From Corbicula japonica (lineage: Eukaryota > Mollusca > Bivalvia > Venerida > Cyrenidae): DNA of 64,000 nucleotides. The stretch spans positions 1 through 64,000 of the forward strand of contig JAZAYU010001088.1 of assembly GCA_038501625.1 (NCBI GenBank), given 5' to 3'. The notes beneath the pieces were generated by a model. That model ran no database searches. It was given only the letters and a program-made list of their open reading frames with translations, and was not told the DNA's origin. Shown piece by piece: positions 1 to 11,514 of this stretch. A program made the position numbers and the translations under genes. Position 1 is the stretch's first letter; the number at the start of each line of letters is the position of its first letter.

Positions 1-312
1 ACCGCCTTGGAACAGTCAGTGGCAAAACAAATTGCCACTGGGGATTTAAACCAGGTTCTAGGGTGCACCAACCTCACACTTGCCCCAACAAGTACATGTT
101 GTCTTGGTTAAATGACTCCAACTCACCCATCAGCTCAACAATGTTGCATGCAAAAGCACACAGACATATAAAACATAGGAAGTTAAGGGCATTGCAAACC
201 CAAATGGGCGAGTACTCGATGATCTTACCGAGACTAGAGCCACTGGAGTCAAATTAGAAAGAACACGATGACAGGGATAAAAGAAACAAATCGAGCCTTT
301 AGGTTCTTTAAA
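1..312 (-). repeat. Penelope-like retroelement fragment, copy A (3' non-coding part)
   Basis: This block, cut by the window edge, matches other copies at 5.8, 14.9, 20.7, 25.9 and 34.2 kb. Shared landmarks are GGTGCACCAACCTCACACTT, the TTGCATGCAAA motif and the GGGATAAAAGA stretch. In the longer copies the same block lies downstream of a reverse transcriptase read on the minus strand, so I read this as the 3' end of that retroelement. Similarity stops near 312. No intact reading frame is present. Confidence 0.7.
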
Positions 313-773
313 GATTTTTTTCTTTTATTGACAGAAGATAAAATTCGAAATCAAACTTTTATGGTAGATTTAAACTGAAATTTACAGCAAGCAACACTAT
401 AGCAACACACTAAGACAGTCGATTTCTTTCAGAGTACGAAATCCTACTGACTATTAATCTTTTCCAGACTCGGCGTTCACCGTTATCCAGATCACAGTTA
501 CGTTGCAATATCCGAAACTGGCAGAGACAATGCAATCTTTCAAAAATTAGATTTCTATTTTCCATAGCCGATTGATTTGATGAATTTAAAATATTAATCT
601 AGCTGGTAAACCGTTCGCATCCACTTATAGGGCTAGTTGAACGGCTTAGCGGTACGAAATTTGGACGAATTTTATTGGTTTTTATTAAATGACTATACGT
701 TATTAGCCCTATTAAAAAGCATCTGCCACGTTCAACAACACGACGGCCTGCTTTATAACAGGGCCATTATCAT
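313..773. other. no recognisable feature
   Basis: AT-rich sequence with stops in all frames. I see no coding signal and no repeat shared with the rest of the window. Confidence 0.5.
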
Positions 774-807
774 TAACACTTTGTCGGCCCCGGGCCGAAA
801 AGTGTTA
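774..807. repeat. short GC-tipped palindrome
   Basis: TAACACTTT and AAGTGTTA arms flank a GGCCCCGGGCC centre, with a one-base offset between the arms. The GC-rich tip resembles the tips of the larger palindromes at 1484-1729 and 54929-55101. Confidence 0.6.
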
Positions 808-1483
808 TAGATATAAAGCCCGCATTTAAAGCAATTTGATTGGCTCATAAGACAGGGCCGAAAAAGTGATAAGATTTCAGCAAGAACTCTAGGAAGTGGC
901 AGCCATTTAACTCGCTAATATTTCTGGAGGTGCTTTTAACATTAAGATTATATTGGGGAAGAGAAAGTTTTCTGATATTGAGAGCTCACAGGAATCACAT
1001 TTTGTTGTACAACAATCCTGACCAATATTACTTACAAAATGTAGCTTTCCGAACACACTGATAAAATGTACTGTTTTTTATAGTCGTTATCCATTGTTTC
1101 GTCATATTTCTTGATTAAATAAGATTAAATTGTACATATCCGTGAAATATCCCGATTTAAAATCACTTTTATCAGTTTTATTTTCAATTCATTTTCTCCA
1201 TAATTCACATAAAGCCAGCTGTTTTACGAAGGTTCCAGCAGAGGTTTAAGAATGAAACACTCTGAAATCATAGCACGTACAGAATCATACCACGAGAACC
1301 ACTTCTAGCATTCAATGTTCAGCAAATGCCCATCCACTAAAACGACGAATGAATCGGCATCGTGACGTAGTAATTAAATTAATTAATGTGATCAATCTAG
1401 TACAAAGTGAAGCGAGAGTAGTGTTATAAGTAGTTGTTGTTATTTAATAAAATTGTCAATAAATGAGTGATTTGATATTTGCC

Positions 1484-1729
1484 CTGTAAAGACTATTGTA
1501 ATTGGACGCAAAATTGAGTTTCAATAATTATTATATGTTAATAAATAAGTGATTTCATTTTGGCCCTGTTATCTGTCCTCGGATCAGTCGTATTAGCCCT
1601 CGGCCTTCGGCCTCGGGCCAATACGACTACCCTTAGACAAATAACAGAGCCAAAATGAAATCACTTATTTATTAACATATAATAATTATTGAAACTCAAT
1701 TTTGCGTCCAATTACAATAGTCTTTACAG
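1484..1729. repeat. 246 bp near-perfect inverted repeat (foldback)
   Basis: The left arm starts CTGTAAAGACTATTG and the right arm ends CAATAGTCTTTACAG. The arms stay nearly perfectly complementary to a centre at 1606/1607, where the tip reads CGGCCTTCGGCC. There is essentially no spacer, so the strand could fold into a ~120 bp hairpin. No coding potential and no clear target-site duplication. It is probably a foldback-type transposable element or a hairpin-derived duplication. Confidence 0.9.
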
Positions 1730-3477
1730 AATGCTGCTACGCAATTTACGCTTAATAGAAAAATCACCACTTCATTCTGTTTTACGTACGCGAGAAAATG
1801 GCAGTCTGTGGTCGATATAAAAATAATCAAACAGGCAGCACTTTTATTTTTAGTAAATTTTGGGGAAAATAGGTTCGGCGGTAATGTAAACCAGTGTCTT
1901 AAAAGATGATGGCCTAACCATTTTCTAAACCGAAAATCAAACTATTGGTTTAAGATAAAACCTTTGCTTGACACGAAGGTGGTCTTAATACAGGAAGTTT
2001 ATAGCTTAAAGAAGAAAGAGCGTTTATTGTATAGAGGCCTTTATTCAAATAGAAATATTTTTGTGAATTCTAACCAGGCCGAATGCAAAAAATCATAACC
2101 CTTCTAAATCGGCGCCCCTGAAATAACACACTGAATGTTAAATGTTCTTACTCACTTTAACGTGAGTAAATTAATTATTTATTTATCTCATAATACGCAA
2201 AAAACACAAACAAAAACTAGGATTAGGTCGTTGTATTCAGCGGTAATATACATTAAATTTTTCAAATGTCTGTATAGTCAAAGTGCAAGTTGCTCAAAAA
2301 CTGTCCAAACAGAGGTAGAATCAGTGGGCCTGTACTGTGCGAACCGTCCGAATGAAAAGCTGATATCAGTAGCTCTGGCTATTTAGCTGTCCAGCAGACG
2401 AACGGAAAACTTTCAACACATCTGCATAAAGCTTCATCTAATAGTACCACTCGAACCTGATACTAGTGAATGGTCTTAAAATATCCATATTTCTTACATG
2501 ATAAATAAATATATTGTTTATGACTAAGAGAAAACACCAAACTCGAAACACCTGAAACAAAAATAAACACTTTATTTACACCCATTTTTCGATTTATTCT
2601 CTGAAAGTTCTGTTAAACATCGACAGCCATCCAAAAAATATATACAACCTATAGGGCGGGTGCCGACATGTTTACCGCTGAATAGAAACGCCTCGAATGG
2701 TGTACACAGATAAAACCAACACTTAAATAGCCTAATCGCACGAGATACACGCACTTTTTCCCTCCACACTGACAATTACAGTCAAGTTCGTATTATTCGA
2801 AACGTAAATAATTTCATCTATATACAATTGATATATAAATGATCAAAATCGAAAACGATAGAATACACTTACGCCAATTTTGAGGACAGAGTACACTCGC
2901 ATTATCAAAACGAAACTTTTTAAGAAGCGTGTATGTTGTATAAAATGTTTTCTTAAAATGTACGGTATTTGTTGAATCCTTATGATAAGTAAGAGATGAC
3001 TGTCCAAATATAGGAATTGATGTCATATCGCTGAGCTAACTTTAATTCAAAAGCTTTTTGAAAGAAAACCGCAAATCAACATAAGGCGTATACAAAGTCG
3101 GGCACGTGAGTAACACTTTCGGTCACATACAAGTAAAGATAAAGGATCTGCAAAAGGTATGTGGTTATTATATTAGTTATATTTCCCTGGATAATATTTT
3201 GTTAACTAACCTGTTGATCTAAATCGAAGCATTAATCAGGACTCTAATTACTCATAACATATTTTTCAATAACCAGCCTTAGATTTTTTTGAAAGTAAAA
3301 ATTGAACCGAGAAGTGGCCCATACTTTTGCTTTTTTGTGACAGACTTAATTTTTAAACTAAAAGCCATCGAGAGGTGCAATGAGTTTTTGCAACCATGCA
3401 AAATTGTTTGATATTCCGAGAATCTCTGTAGTGTTTTCACACCTTCTTTTCAGTACCGCTTATAGTTATCTCCTTTA
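1730..3477. other. no recognisable gene
   Basis: AT-rich intergenic sequence. Short reading frames (2135-2386, 2572-2775, 2814-3026) have no recognisable domain, no family resemblance and low-complexity composition, so I do not call genes here. Confidence 0.5.
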
Positions 3478-3950
3478 GGGCAAACGTATTCTTTTACCTG
3501 GAGACTATACGCCGCTGAACATGGAATGTTATTAAATATAAAATTTGAAAATACCGCATTGATGGTTCGTTGTTTACCACCATATGCATACTATCGTTTG
3601 GGTGGATCGAAATTGTACTGTTCATTTGTGTTTATATTGAGTTGTGCTCAACCAAGGGACTAGGCGCGTGGGCAGTAATATGCATTTCCATTATTGCCCG
3701 AGATCAGGCTCAATCAAATCGAACCTGCAATATTTTCATATTTGTTATGTTCGGTGGCTTTCAAAGTTCCATTTTAATCTATTTCAATATCCCAGTAGCG
3801 TTGTTTGTGTCTTGTGGTGGCTGTAAAAAAAGTTCTCCAGTATATTCAATCAATGCTGTTATCAATTACGTCCTATGAAGGTCGTAAAGCACGATACTTA
3901 ACTATGTACTGTTAAAAGTATTTCTAAAATTAATTTTGTTTTAATATTTA
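3478..3950 (+). repeat. ~640 bp non-coding repeat family, unit 1
   Basis: It shares landmarks with copies at 3953-4450, 23330-24180 (inverted) and 38460-39770: CGCTGAACATGGAATG, a CTAGGCG block, a TGCATTTCCATTA block, and a short hairpin that in better copies reads CAGGCTC...GAGCCTG. The frame at 3570-3878 is a by-product of the repeat; the same stretch has stops in other copies. Confidence 0.75.
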
Positions 3951-3952
3951 GG

Positions 3953-4450
3953 CCAATTTTAAGATGGGTTGGCTTCAATATCTAAGTCAGTAAAGATTTG
4001 GAAATTGTTCAATCACACAAAGTATATTCTTTACGCTTTTCAAATTTTGCCTTTGGCTTTTTCTGTAATATGCAGGATTTTTATTTCCAGATCCCCTATC
4101 AACATTCTATTCTGTTTTGTTCCGCCCATGAATATTTCGTTTGGGTCAAACACAGTTTTTTTTAATCTTGAGACCATACGCAGCTGAACATGGAATGGTA
4201 TAAATCTGAAAATACCAAATTGAAAGTTCAATGATCACGGCCATATGCATACCATCGCTTGGGATGGATCGAAATTGCACTGTTAATTGGTCTAAATATT
4301 GAGATGCGCTCAACCCGGGGCTAGGCGGCGTAGGCAGTAATATGCATTTCCATTACTGTCCATGAACAGGCCCAATCAAACAGAGCCTGCAATATGTTCA
4401 TATTTGTCGTGATTGATGGCTTTCAGAGTTCTCCTTTCATCTATTTCTAT
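3953..4450 (+). repeat. ~640 bp repeat family, unit 2 (tandem to unit 1)
   Basis: Direct tandem neighbour of the previous unit, with the same order of landmarks (AACATGGAATG, CAACCCGGGGCTAGGCGG, TGCATTTCCATTACTG, then a CCTGCAATAT block). It is truncated after the CTATTT motif that ends each unit. Confidence 0.75.
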
Positions 4451-5406
4451 TTCTATGAAAAGCAAATATGAGAGACTAAATTGAAGTTTGACTAAAAAGC
4501 GTTCGTGCTTAATCTACAGTTACCTCTGGTGCGTAGAAGCCAGGGCCGCAGGGGCCCCATCCGCGGCTACAAAATAAGGGTTTCTTAAGCGCTAATGCTA
4601 CAAATACTAACAATAACGGTAGCTTATACACATTCAAGTGTCAACGCCTATGACAGTTAAGTGTCGCGGGATTGCCTTAGCTGGATGTTAACATAAGTAA
4701 AACATAAAAGAATAGGATCTTCACACTTAGATTGATACGCTTGCTTCTACAGAGCCTTAAAATGATGTTAGTAAAGATTTGCAAGTAGTAAGAGACAGTA
4801 TGACCATATCTGGTAGATCCTGACATTTTAGCACTTATACATTTACCAGTGTTAGTATGTGCCAGTAAAAATGTACAAAATTACAAGCAAATCTTTAGAA
4901 CTGACATTATAACGACTTTTTATACTGTTTTATGTACAATTATTTTTTAATAAACAGAGCAACACAATAAAGAACAAATATGTAATATATTTTGTTCAAA
5001 GCATCTCAAAAAGTATTTACGACGGACAATTGTGGACTTTCGTGGCTTAACCAGCTACATTCCTTGGGTAATCATGAGTGTAAGATCTATAAATCGAACT
5101 TTTATATAAACAATTGTCAACAAGACATGTTTCTCAAGGCTGGCGCAATAATAGCTGGTACCATTTCATAACTTACTTGCTTTTAAATACAAGTGCTTGT
5201 ATTTGTATACATTTCCAGCTTGAATAGTATATGTCATATTATGGTCAATTTACAGAGATTTGTCACATTGAAAACGTTGCTCTGTGTTTTTCAGTTCTGC
5301 GTGAACTTCAAAATTTTTTACGTATGCCGTCTAAAAATCAGGGCCTTCAAACATGAACTTGATATCAGTCAGTAAAAGCTTGTCATTTACTAAACATGTT
5401 CCTTTC
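4451..5406. other. no recognisable feature
   Basis: AT-rich, no coding signal, and no repeat that I can match within the window. Confidence 0.5.
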
Positions 5407-5413
5407 AAGCCAT

Positions 5414-6717
5414 GTAACACCGCATAGGAGCATAGTCGCGTAAACATTGTTTTTGTCTATGTGGTGATTTTCAACGCATAAACAGGGCGATCACGTTGTA
5501 TGCGGCGACGCTCAGCGCATAAATATAGGGCGCAACTGTGCCTTTTTGCCACATAAAAAGAATTAGTTTAAACATTTACTATAAAGATTCATAGTTCTAA
5601 TATTTGAAGAAAACGATGTTGATGTTGTTCATTAATAAAATGTATATTAATAACATGTTCGTTGGCCTAGCCAGTAAAAATTGTTTTCTTGTTATTTTGT
5701 GGCACACTTTGCCCTTTAAAAACCATTGACGATTTTTACAACTCCAGGTGCTCTGGTCTCGGTAAGATCATTGAGTACCCCTTTCGGCTTTGCAATGCTC
5801 TTAGCTTCTTATGTTTTATATGTTTGTGTGCTTTTGCATGCAACATTGTTAAGCAGATAAGTGGGTTGGAGTCTTTTCACCAAGACAACTTGTACTTGTT
5901 TTGTGATATGAGAACCTGTTGGGGCAAGTGTGAGGTTGGTGCACCCTAGAACCTGGTTTAAACCCCCAGTGGCAATTTGATTTGCCACTGACCGTTCCAA
6001 GGCGGTAACCCCTCGGGTTCTCATTTTTGTTTATTGTTAGTGGTGTCTTTTTTGAAACTGATTATTTTATTAACCATGCTCTCTCCCCCTCTCTTCTTCT
6101 TGACTGTGTGGGGAGGCTGTTTTTTCTGAATGTGGCGATTCCTGATATGCATATTTCACCTTTTTGCTTACTCTACGTAATGGTCACTACTGCCCCTTAC
6201 CCTGGCGTGGCAAGGTCTTTCCTAGGAATTTTTTCAAAGGCCCGGTTTTTCCCTGGGATTGGTGCAATAGTTACAAATCACATGTGTATTACTTGGGACT
6301 TATCGCAACGGACATAAAAATAAGTTAAGTTTTTACAATGTCGTTTAAACGTTTTGCAGATAGATGTATTGGTTTGGTTCACAATTTAACCGAACTAACT
6401 AAATCTTTGTCAGAATTTACCTATCTAAAACATTACTTCACAGATAGGTTAAGTTGACAGAAAACTGAATTGGTTTGGTTCACAATTAAATTGACATTAC
6501 TAAATCTTTGTCAGAATGTACAACTTTAAAAGTCTCGAAAAAACAAAGTCCGAAAGTGATGATATTATATCAACCACTTTTGTACTAGTATGTGTTTTAA
6601 TTGTTTTATGCGGCAAAAGTGAGCCAAAAGCCGCATACAAAATATTTTGTGCGTTGAAAATCACCGCATAAACGGTAAAAACTTGTTTATGCGGCGATGC
6701 TCCTATGCGGCGTTAGA
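5414..6717. mobile_element. 1.3 kb element with long inverted termini and 7-8 bp target duplication
   Basis: The left end (CCGCATAGGAGCAT...GTGATTTTCAACGC) recurs inverted at the right end. Both termini span about 120 bp and carry several degenerate ATGCGGCG motifs, like subterminal transposase sites. AAGCCAT lies just outside both ends (5407-5413 and 6718-6724), and one further base nearly matches, which fits a hAT-like 8 bp target duplication. No transposase is encoded, so it is a non-autonomous element. Its interior holds a plus-oriented fragment of the Penelope-like repeat. Confidence 0.65.
5755..6165 (+). repeat. Penelope-like retroelement fragment, copy B, nested
   Basis: Reverse complement of the copy A/F block, from the ACTCCAGGTGCTCTGGTCTC side to GATTCCTGATATGCATATTTC. 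It is in the opposite orientation to most copies in the window and lies wholly inside the inverted-repeat element at 5414-6717. Confidence 0.75.
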
Positions 6718-6724
6718 AAGCCAT

Positions 6725-7107
6725 ACTATCCATACTAATGCCCCAAAATGCCAACAATGAAGACTATAAATTTTCGTGTCGCACATACATGTAGTCTTCC
6801 CGAGTGGGAATATCCAGTGTAATAGTTTTATGGGTCTACTTGTGATTTAAGTATTTTATTCATTTAAACAATAAAAGGATACATTATGTGAAAAAATATA
6901 TTTAAAAAATGTTTTGAAGATGTTTAATATTGTGAGAGTATCTTTCATATTATAAAAAAGAACGGAAAAAAACAAAACCTTTTTCAAATTTTACTTTGAA
7001 ATTAACTAATTGAACCATAATATATTATTAACAAACATGTTGAAATAATATTTGTGAAAAACAGTATAAAAAAAGAAAACAAGATTATCACGCTGTCCTT
7101 ATTTATA
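6725..7107. other. no recognisable feature
   Basis: AT-rich spacer between the inverted-repeat element and the next palindrome. No coding signal. Confidence 0.5.
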
Positions 7108-7123
7108 AAGCTACAGGGCTGAA

Positions 7124-7257
7124 GGTTATAAAACTGAGATTGGAATCCATTTTTTAAAATCTCATGCATCTGATTGGCTGAAATGGCGACTGGTATCCAT
7201 TTCAGCCAATCAGATGCTTGAGATTTGAGACTGGTTTCCATTCTCAGTTTTACAACC
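7124..7257. repeat. 134 bp imperfect palindrome
   Basis: The left arm starts GGTTATAAAACTGAGA and the right arm ends TCTCAGTTTTACAACC. The inner arms CATCTGATTGGCTGAAATGG and its complement are exact, separated by a spacer of about 10 bases. Weaker symmetry reaches about 7108-7273. It contains an inverted CCAAT box in each arm. No coding potential. Confidence 0.8.
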
Positions 7258-7273
7258 TTGGGACCTGAAGTCC

Positions 7274-7640
7274 CGGTATCGTGCACCTCATGCATTGTGC
7301 GTTATCTTCTATTGTCCAACTAATTATTTGTTCATGAAATGTCACAGCTAACACAAATGCAACAACTAAGAGAATATCACCAAATGTTAATTACAAAGGA
7401 CCAATCAACATATTAACAAATCTTAATATGCACACATATAAATTGATCAAAAGCTTTACTATTTCAGATTACGTGCATGAACTTGGTTTTCTAGGAAGCA
7501 GAATGCATGCGATAAATCAACACTCACTGAACAGCACAATAACGTGTTATTTTAATGTGACAAGTCGAAGAACATTGAATGCCTTTAATCAATAAAGTCA
7601 AAGAAGTCCACCAAATGTTCATGTCGCATTCCAATCCTAA
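7274..7640. other. no recognisable feature; 3' flank of BTB pseudogene
   Basis: AT-rich. It would be the 3' flank of the minus-strand BTB pseudogene. I see no convincing conserved element. Confidence 0.4.
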
Positions 7641-8800
7641 TCAATGTTGAAAATTGACTGAATTATTTACAAGAAAATTCTCCGCTATCTTCACAGATTT
7701 TCCATCAGCATCGCCGTTAAATTAAATTTCGTCAAATAATGTGGACATTTTACAGAAGTTTCTGTCACCCGCTTCGTACGCCCCCTCCGTAATACTGTAG
7801 ACTTTTTTCTTGCTAACGACTTTTTTGTCACTGCTTGACGTGGCTACGCTTAAGCTCATAAGCGTGTTCACTTGACATGACCAACCTTTATTTCTTTCAG
7901 GAAACGAGCAAACAAGATAGACTGCCAAGTTTTTTTTCGAAATCCTATAAACAACTGCTCGCAAGTGAAATTTCAGATCCCAAACTAGTACCTGCCGGCT
8001 GCATTCATAGTCATTTAGGGATAAATCAAAAATGTCGTCAATAACGTATTCCAGCGATAATCCAAAAGCATGTTCAAATCCTTTTAAATCGGCGGTTTTT
8101 TCTAGTCCCACCCCCAGTCTGTAAGAATTTGCGATAAGTGATTTGACATACATTGTGTTACAATCTGCAGCCATCTGGCCAAATGGGCGAACACATCGTT
8201 CTGGAATTGTAAGAATACATCAGGTGTTAAGTCTTTGACATCTTCCTTTGTCAATTTCGATCGTAGTGACATCTCCTGTACACAATATTCACGGATGTCT
8301 TTATTTACGTAGTAAAAGCCACAATGATAGTAGACTTTCATGATGTCTTTTGATGTCAACTCAGAGCCGTGGTCCTCGAAATATTTGATTAAATACGTAG
8401 CACATTTCTCCATCAAATCAGCCACTTGGTATTCGTTAGCAAGTGGTTATACAATAAACACGTTTTCTTTATCGATAGGTTTGGTAGATGTCGGATACAT
8501 ACACTGCAAGATCTCGTGGAAATCGTCAAACTTTGTCTCCGGCACAATTATTTCCTCTTTATCTTTTTCCTCAAACGGGGAGCTAAACATCCTCTCAAAA
8601 ACGGGCGATACCATTGCAAGTACATTCTTAGCTGCATACAGCCGTTTACCTTCTACGACAAAAGCAACATTGTCTTTCCACGTTTTCTTGTCAAAGTCAG
8701 CACTTTCCCACAATCTTTTTCCATTTGATTTCTCGAATTTCTTGCTTGTTGCTTCAACTGCTAAACAATTTGCACTACAGCGTAAACGTATAAAATGCAC
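7641..8800 (-). pseudogene. BTB/POZ-BACK family pseudogene (BTB-1)
   Basis: Three frames together match the 366-386 aa BTB proteins at 13.3 and 19.2 kb. Landmarks in order are KKTWKDN, VVEGKRLYAAKNVLAMVSPV (BTB core), PLANEYQVADL, the BACK-like region, and the C-terminal region ending GKSVKI. It is the most divergent copy in the window. At least three lesions are visible: an in-frame TAA at 8447-8449 where relatives have Leu before PLADEYQV, a one-base frameshift near 8160-8180 in the BACK region, and an in-frame TAA at 7722-7724 about 25 codons before the family's usual end. BTB proteins often act as substrate adaptors for Cullin-3 ligases; nothing here supports a working protein. The start is uncertain because the N-terminal 35 residues do not match relatives. 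Confidence 0.85.
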
Positions 8801-8829
8801 TTGGAATTCCGGAATAATTCAAGTATGAA

Positions 8830-9979
8830 TATATTAATTAATGAGTTTTATTCCGATAAACTTTTCTTCTATACTCGGCAAAAATAAAAGAATGATCTTT
8901 TTAGCTTATATTGTCATTTAGGTATTTATTTTATGAGGAACTCTTTGAATGGTGTTCTAAACGCGTATCTCAGTTGTTTTTAGTTAAATTGCTCATTAAC
9001 TTAATGTTTCGAATCAAGAACTGAGCAACTGACCATTGAATAAAATGAAATAAAGCATTTCAAAACACTATATTTTCAATTGGAAGGGGGATATATGAAA
9101 TGCTTGGGATTTCATGCGCTGTTTATCAAGGACTTGTTATTTTGTAAACTAATCTTATGAGATTGATTTGACCATTATTTCTTTCTAATAAATGTAAATG
9201 TTTAAGAACCAATTACTTCTTTCTGAAACCCTAATTATAACAAAGAGAAAATAAAAAATTGACTGTAGAATTTCAAAAACATTTTATTTCTTTGCAGTAA
9301 TTGCAGAAATTCAAATTGGTTCTAAGAAACAACTTAGAAATTTCGTTTTTTAAATTCGCAAAATTAAACAGTGTAAAGTGATTTTTTTTATTTTTGCTGA
9401 GTATATTTTCTATATAGTGTATAATTATATGAGTATTTTATGTTTTATTTACATAATAATTTCATTTCATAATTACGTTAATACCTACATTTCATATACA
9501 TGAATATATAAAATTAAACAGTATACAATTTGAATATTTAAGCAGTGGTCTCCGTTTCCCTTGTTTTCACCAGCATAGAAATATTAAGTTAACACCGCCC
9601 TTCCCCCACCCCCACACGCACGGACAAGACGCTTTGTCATATTTTCAGTTAACAATTAGGAATATATTCCACATGGTTCAATAATTAGTTACAGTAAAAC
9701 CTTTCTTTATAGACTAATAATTGGAAAAAGGCAGGTGGTTTTTGTTACAAGTGAATTTGTTCTAAAATCAGTAGGGGGAGCAAATAAATGTGGTTTTTAT
9801 CCACAGGTGGTCCAAGTTTACAGGCCGCGAGCGCAGCTTAACTGTCTAAACGAGATGGTAAAATGAATATATGTTAATAAAGACTGTATGCTTGGTTAAG
9901 ATCAGGAAAATCCGGATGTTATCGCACAAAAGAAAATAAGTCCCATCGGGCCGTCTTTTGTCTTCTATTCCGAGCGAGC
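8830..9979. other. no recognisable feature
   Basis: AT-rich sequence with a short C-rich stretch near 9600-9620. No coding signal. Confidence 0.5.
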
Positions 9980-10831
9980 CCCATCTGCCTTCGATCGCTC
10001 GATCGAGTTGACTTGATTGGCAGTGCGAATCTAGCAAGACTTTCCTGTATTATTCCCCAAACCGCGGGGTACATTTTCTTTAACATAAAATATGTCATAA
10101 TGCAGCCAAGTTGTTTGAAAAAGCCTGTCTGTTGACTTGTCAGCTTTTCTAGAATTTTTAAGACAATTTCGGTAGTTTCCGATTTTCACAAAGTGGTGAA
10201 ATTAACGTCCGCACCGTTTGTATGTAACACGTTCAAATATGACGAACTCGTTCATCACTGAAGACCGACATAAGTTTATTCACAGGCTTATGGTTTAACA
10301 AAGAAAGGTTCTCCTTGTCAACTGATTTTAATGAGAAGACAACCCTCAAAAGAAGCTAAAATTATTAAAAATAAAACTTTCATGACGGTTTATTCGTACA
10401 TTCATAACGCCTGAAATAAGAAACTACAGCAATTTTCTTAATAGGCGTTTTTAAGAGATAATTTCCAGGCGTAAATTCAGAACGCTTTGATATCAGAAAC
10501 AACAGTAATCTCTACTACAAGCCCTCTCGAACGCTGAGAGTAAGGCGTAACGCTGTAAAATGTTATCACGTGTAAGATAAAGGTGGGGTGATATTCCACC
10601 AACGAATCAAAGACAATATCACCGAGACCATACTCAATTCACAAGCCTTTGACTGCCTAAAAGTGAGACTATTCTCAGAAAAAAACACAATCAAACACTT
10701 GAGTTCTGAGACATCCGATTAGCTTGCCAGTTTATGTACGTACACTGTACACTGTATACAGATCAGACTGGTTTGTATATTGTCTGAACATTTTGAGAAT
10801 CTGCAACAAATTTGTTTTTATTTTACTTTTA

Positions 10832-11107
10832 AACTAGAATGTGTCCTTGGATACTTCTGAACAAAATTTGTAATAACAAAGGGCCATAACTCTGGTGAAA
10901 ATGGTCGCAGGAAAAAATCCTTTCTTTACGATCATCTAGACATCCTGCTTGATCATCTGTGCAAGTTTGAAAAAAATCCGCCTTATAGTTTAGGAGGAGT
11001 TGATGCCACAACATTTGGGGACGTACGGACGTACGGACGGACGGACGGACGGACGTACGGACGGACGAGTGCAACTCTATATGCCTCCCACTTTGTGGGG
11101 GCATAAC
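10832..11107 (+). mobile_element. SINE-like repeat with (GGAC)n stretch
   Basis: Absent from the paralogous position in copy 2 (about 18095), so it is an insertion. It contains AAGGGCCATAACTCTGG, GCAAGTTTGAAAAAAATCC, a GGACGTACGGACGGAC-type run at 11021-11067 and the terminal hairpin CCCACTTTGTGGGGGCATAA. This combination is widespread in bivalve genomes. The minus-strand frame at 10829-11104 is an artefact of the repeat. Confidence 0.75.
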
Positions 11108-11514
11108 AAACAGTGAACAATATATGAGAAAAGCCTGATTTTCAAAGTTCTATAAAGAATGAATGTTTATTTAGTCAGTATTTGTAGAAAATTTACCCTA
11201 TATAATTCTCCAAAGCTTTGCTGCAAAAGATGACAAAATGCACATGTGGTTTTTCTCAATGTGATGTAAACAGTGAACACTATAAACTCAGAGTAACCTG
11301 AATCAACTCCAACAATATGCATCTAAATAAAGCTGAAGACAGGTAGAAATATTGGAATTTCGGCACTTGAAATATTCACTCTGCTTCTAAAATTTTATTC
11401 CAAATTTTATCACTGAACAATCTGTGAATGAATTGTTCAGGAAAGATTGAATTTTAAGATGGTATAAAGTGTGTGTCAAAATCTGGTTGATAACTGTAGA
11501 AAATAAAATGTTAA

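Noticed and set aside
3570..3878. 102-codon frame as a secreted or membrane protein
   Set aside because: It lies in the 640 bp repeat; other copies have stops in this frame.
8340..8828. 162-codon plus-strand frame
   Set aside because: Antisense to the BTB-1 pseudogene, which has clear protein similarity on the minus strand.
10829..11104. 91-codon minus-strand frame with TSVRPSVR repeats
   Set aside because: Translation of the (GGAC)n run in the SINE-like repeat.
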